From NCBI GenBank assembly GCA_039000515.1, contig JBCFYV010000100.1, positions 51,240,587 to 51,304,586 of the forward strand: DNA of 64,000 nt, given 5' to 3'. Numbering within the stretch: the first letter of the stretch is position 1; every line of letters starts with the position of its first letter. The position numbers were made by a program, and so were the translations under genes. This stretch comes from Timema cristinae. Taxonomy: Eukaryota; Arthropoda; Insecta; Phasmatodea; Timematidae. The notes under the pieces were generated by a model that worked only from the letters and a program-made list of their open reading frames with translations, was not told the DNA's origin and did not search any database. This document shows positions 61,224 to 64,000 of the stretch, piece after piece.

Positions 61224-61260
<37 letters not shown>
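60959..61260 (+). repeat. SINE-1, full length, 13-bp target duplication
   Basis: Head GTGACCTGGTGGTCTAGGGG is truncated by at most a base or two, then box B, body, shared tail and a long (AAT)n. AACTACACTCGTG is repeated exactly at 60946-60958 and 61261-61273. The cleanest SINE insertion in the window. Confidence 0.92.
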
Positions 61261-61263
<3 letters not shown>

Positions 61264-61284
61264 TACACTCGTGTACAATTTACT

Positions 61285-61575
61285 ATCCTTGAATGACGTC
61301 ACAGCCACATAGATAATATATTGATTGATTGCTTTCAGCGCAACGTGAGTGGTGTGCCGCACACATTGTCTGATCAGAAACGTTACGTCCAAAGGAAAGG
61401 AACGAATCGGTTTGCCGTGGAGGGACTATTTTGATGGATTCCGAAGCTTTTGTGAAGCTATGCGCATGCGCGCCCGTCCTCTGTATTGCATCATCTCTAC
61501 ACTCACGCACGTTCAGTTATAGTATACACTTTTTGTTTTCGCTTCCATTTCGCTGGATATTTTGTTCAGTCAAAC
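61285..61575 (+). promoter_or_regulatory. Promoter-like block upstream of the MADF exon
   Basis: GC-richer patch with a perfect CRE (TGACGTCA, 61294-61301) and an NRF-1-type palindrome (TGCGCATGCGCG, 61461-61472). An initiator-like TTCAGT lies at 61565-61570, just before ATG 61576. Functional use is inferred. Confidence 0.45.
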
Positions 61576-61698
61576 ATGTCTTTGGATGAAAAATGAATCA
61601 ATTTGGTTCAACTGTACCCTGTGATTTATGACCTTGGTAACAACCCGTTATGAAGGAAAATGCTTGAAAAGAAATCGCGGAAGTTTTAAAGTATACTC
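61576..61698 (+). pseudogene. MADF-domain first exon, degraded
   Basis: ATG 61576 opens MSLDEK, then a TGA, and the same frame continues INLVQLYPVIYDLGNNP, the N-terminal helix region of a MADF (Myb/SANT-like DNA-binding) domain. An indel near 61650 shifts to the frame with MKENA, a TGA where MADF has its conserved Trp, then KEIAEVLKYT and a GTGAGT donor at 61699. Three lesions in 41 codons argue for a dead copy. MADF genes are common as host transcription factors and as companions in Harbinger elements; I cannot tell which this was. No later exons recognised. Confidence 0.65.
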
Positions 61699-61704
61699 GT
61701 GAGT

Positions 61705-62820
61705 AAAATGTCACACTTTGTTAACATCATGATATTGTCCATCTTTTTTTCATTGTGAATTAATACTTTAAAGTAAATGATATTATGAATTATCTTAATC
61801 CAAATTTATGCCAGTTAGTGGAGATCACAGGTGTTTCAAAATTTTAGTATTGTTAATTTATTGGAAGCTTTGTTTGGCTCTAGCCATCTGGTCGTGTTCA
61901 TAACACTTTAATTATTTCATGCTCTTTTGTATAAATGCTCGCCTTGCTCGTTGGGGGATCCACCCCCAGGCCCCCTGTGAGTTTTCTTTGCAAGTGGATG
62001 TAAGCTAATGTAATTCCAGATCTGTTTTTTGATAGGTCTTACCGTTTAACCACAAGAAACCTCCAAAGAAAGGTCCGCACCGACTTTAAAATTGCTTCAC
62101 CATTTTGAATTTTTTTGGGGGGTTAAAAATGAATTTTTTCAACTTTTTAGAATTTTCCCGTCGGTTACAGGGTAGAAGCTATAAGTTTGCCAAATTTCAA
62201 GTTTCTAGCTCATCTGGAAGTGGGTAAACATTAATGTCAGTGAGTGAGTCAGCCATGTGGCTTTATAGTAGTATAATATAATATAATTCTCCTTTGTATC
62301 GAGAAAAGCATGGGTTCCACTCCTTCCGGTACTTGGAATCTTGTTTACTAATATCTCGTACGACTAGTTCTAAAATTTCGCTCAACATTTCATAACTCAT
62401 ACTAAAGTATTGAAAAAAAAAAATTGGTTTCGCGTATCAAGTGAGGAAATATTAAGTGGTATTCCCCCTCTGTCTTGCGTGTTGCATTTATGTCGTGTAC
62501 CCAAAATCTATTCATCGACAGCAAGACAAAGAGTAACCACCATTACCTCCCCCTCACTACTGCTGTCAATCAACTTCAATTCAAATATATGTACCCTCTT
62601 TGGCTAGTTACGACTGACAAAACTTACGGACAAAATTCGTTTTCCGTTCGTAGGGTTCCGATTCCGAGCGTTCCCGATCTGTTCTGATCCGATTGTGTGT
62701 ACGGCGCACTAATTTTTCCCACTGTTTCTGGTGTTCTACGCCAATACGTGATAAGAGTCATTCATAATTCATGTGCCGTTTTATCTTACCTTTTATTACT
62801 CTCGCACATCTAACCCTATC
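61705..62820. other. Unassigned DNA, possible dispersed repeat at 61920-62290
   Basis: The 61920-62290 part has a low-AT block (GGGGGATCCACCCCCAGG) and TGTCAGTGAGTGAGTCAG, words I associate with repeated elements, but no family can be named. No exon supported in the rest. Confidence 0.35.
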
Positions 62821-62824
62821 ACAT

Positions 62825-63850
62825 CCTGTATGTAGCACCCTGTAGACATTAGAACACCCTCCATCTCCCACGGAACACCATGTAGACATTAGAACACCCT
62901 CCATCTCCACGGAACACCCTGTAGACATTAGAACACCCCCCATCTCCCACGGAACACCCTGTAGACATTAGAACACCCCCATCTCCCACGGAACACCCTG
63001 TAGACATTAGAACACCCCCATCTCCCACGGAACACTCTGTAGACACATTAGAGCTCCCTTCTTCTCCCCATGTAACACTATGTAGACATTAGAGCTCCCT
63101 TCTTCTCCCCATGTAACACTATGTAGACATTAGAGATCCCTTCTTCTCCCATGTAACACTATGTAGACATTAGAGCTCCCTTCTTCTCCCCATGTAACAC
63201 CATGTAGACATTGGAGCTCCCTTCTTCTTCTCATGTAACACTATGTAGACATTAGAGCTCCCTTCTTCCCCCATGTAACACCATGTAGACATTAGAGCTC
63301 CCTTCTTCTCCCCATGTAACACCATGTAGACATTAGAGCTCCCTTCTTCTCCCCATGTAACACTATGTAGACATTAGAGCTCCCTTCTTCTCCCCATGTA
63401 ACACTATGTAGACATTAGAGCTCCCTTCTTCTCCCCATGTAACACTATGTAGACATTAGAGGTCCCTTCTTCTCCCCATGTAACACTATGTAGACATTAG
63501 AGCTCCCTTCTTCTCCCCATGTAACACCATGTAGACATTAGAGCTCCCTTCTTCTCTCCATGCAACACTATGTAGACATTAGAGCTCCCTTATTCTCTTC
63601 ATGTAACACCATGTAGACATTAGAGCTCCCTTCTTCTCCCCATGTAACACTATGTAGACATTAGAGCTCCCTTCTTCTCCCCATGTAACACCATGTAGAC
63701 ATTAGAGCTACCTTCTTCTCCCCATGTAACACCATGTAGACATTAGAGCTCCCTTCTTCTCCCATGTAACACCATGTAGACATTAGAGCTCCCTTCTTCT
63801 CCCCATGTAACACTATGTAGACATTAGAGCTCCCTCATTCTCCCCTATCA
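62825..63850. repeat. 40/41-bp minisatellite, about 25 units, two subfamilies
   Basis: Every unit carries GTAGACATTAGA. Units at 62840-63040 (40 bp) continue ACACCCTCCATCTCCCACGG; units from about 63045 on (41 bp) continue GCTCCCTTCTTCTCCCCATG and TAACACTAT or TAACACCAT. The switch between subfamilies is abrupt. Open frames on the minus strand here are produced by the repeat. Confidence 0.95.
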
Positions 63851-64000
63851 GAGCCGGACTTATTTTTTACTCTTTGTTATTTTACCCCAAATATTGCCAT
63901 GACCATCTTAGTTCACGGAGTTACGTTCTGGGAGCACTAACATACATCCGGTTATCCCCTTGTTATATTGGCATTGTGTGCACGCGGATTGAACGTCACA
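63851..64000. other. Window end, nothing recognised
   Basis: Unique sequence after the minisatellite; no feature supported. Confidence 0.5.

Noticed and set aside
62758..63046. Minus-strand frames with repeated VLMSTGCSVGDGG
   Set aside because: Translation of the 40-bp minisatellite, not a repeat protein.
62825..63850. CRISPR array
   Set aside because: Units are contiguous 40/41-bp repeats without unique spacers, in an animal genome.

Overview
This is an AT-rich, intron- and repeat-dense animal nuclear window. The host is most likely an insect, because it carries exons of an insect-type sugar gustatory receptor (TYxxxxxQ signature, IHDEAKKP motif), a CYP4-clan P450 pair, a Jockey-type LINE and several tRNA-derived SINE families. 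A hemipteran is a reasonable guess but only an inference. There are no bacterial or phage features, and most long open frames are by-products of repeats.

Left half (1-31920) is a tandem array of three copies of one duplicon (order: A, B, P450). Copy 1 (1-19020) is swollen by two later insertions: a 4.8-kb Jockey-like LINE (3782-8569, 30-bp target duplication) and a 4.2-kb element bounded by TTAA (13166-17396). Copy 2 (19878-27676) lacks both and so gives the empty site for each; it also lacks block A. Copy 3 (27677-31920) keeps A and a deleted B and has no P450. The P450 of copy 2 (25510-27056, minus) is a complete, intronless, TM-anchored CYP4-clan reading frame broken by what looks like one missing base. 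The P450 of copy 1 (17979-19020, minus) is 5'-truncated and frameshifted just before the heme loop.

Right half (about 33550-59504) looks like the 3' part of one or more sugar-gustatory-receptor genes on the minus strand. Four exons encode TM5, TM6, the loop before TM7 and the TM7 TYxxxxxQ end, in that order. Their introns hold two related 1.2-kb segments, SINEs, MITEs, a scrambled mariner-like transposon, a hAT fragment, an inverted-repeat pair and several minisatellites. Two minisatellites appear to derive from coding DNA: a 68-bp array copies the exon/intron junction of the receptor's TM6 exon, and a 61-bp array copies a LINE reverse-transcriptase C-terminal segment.

Far right (59.5-64 kb): a SINE with a clear target duplication, a hAT-type MITE, a promoter-like block followed by a degraded MADF-domain first exon on the plus strand, and a 40/41-bp minisatellite of about 25 units running nearly to the window end. 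The only host functions visible are xenobiotic/endobiotic oxidation (P450) and sugar taste (receptor). All percentages and family assignments rest on reading by eye; no alignment or database search was run.
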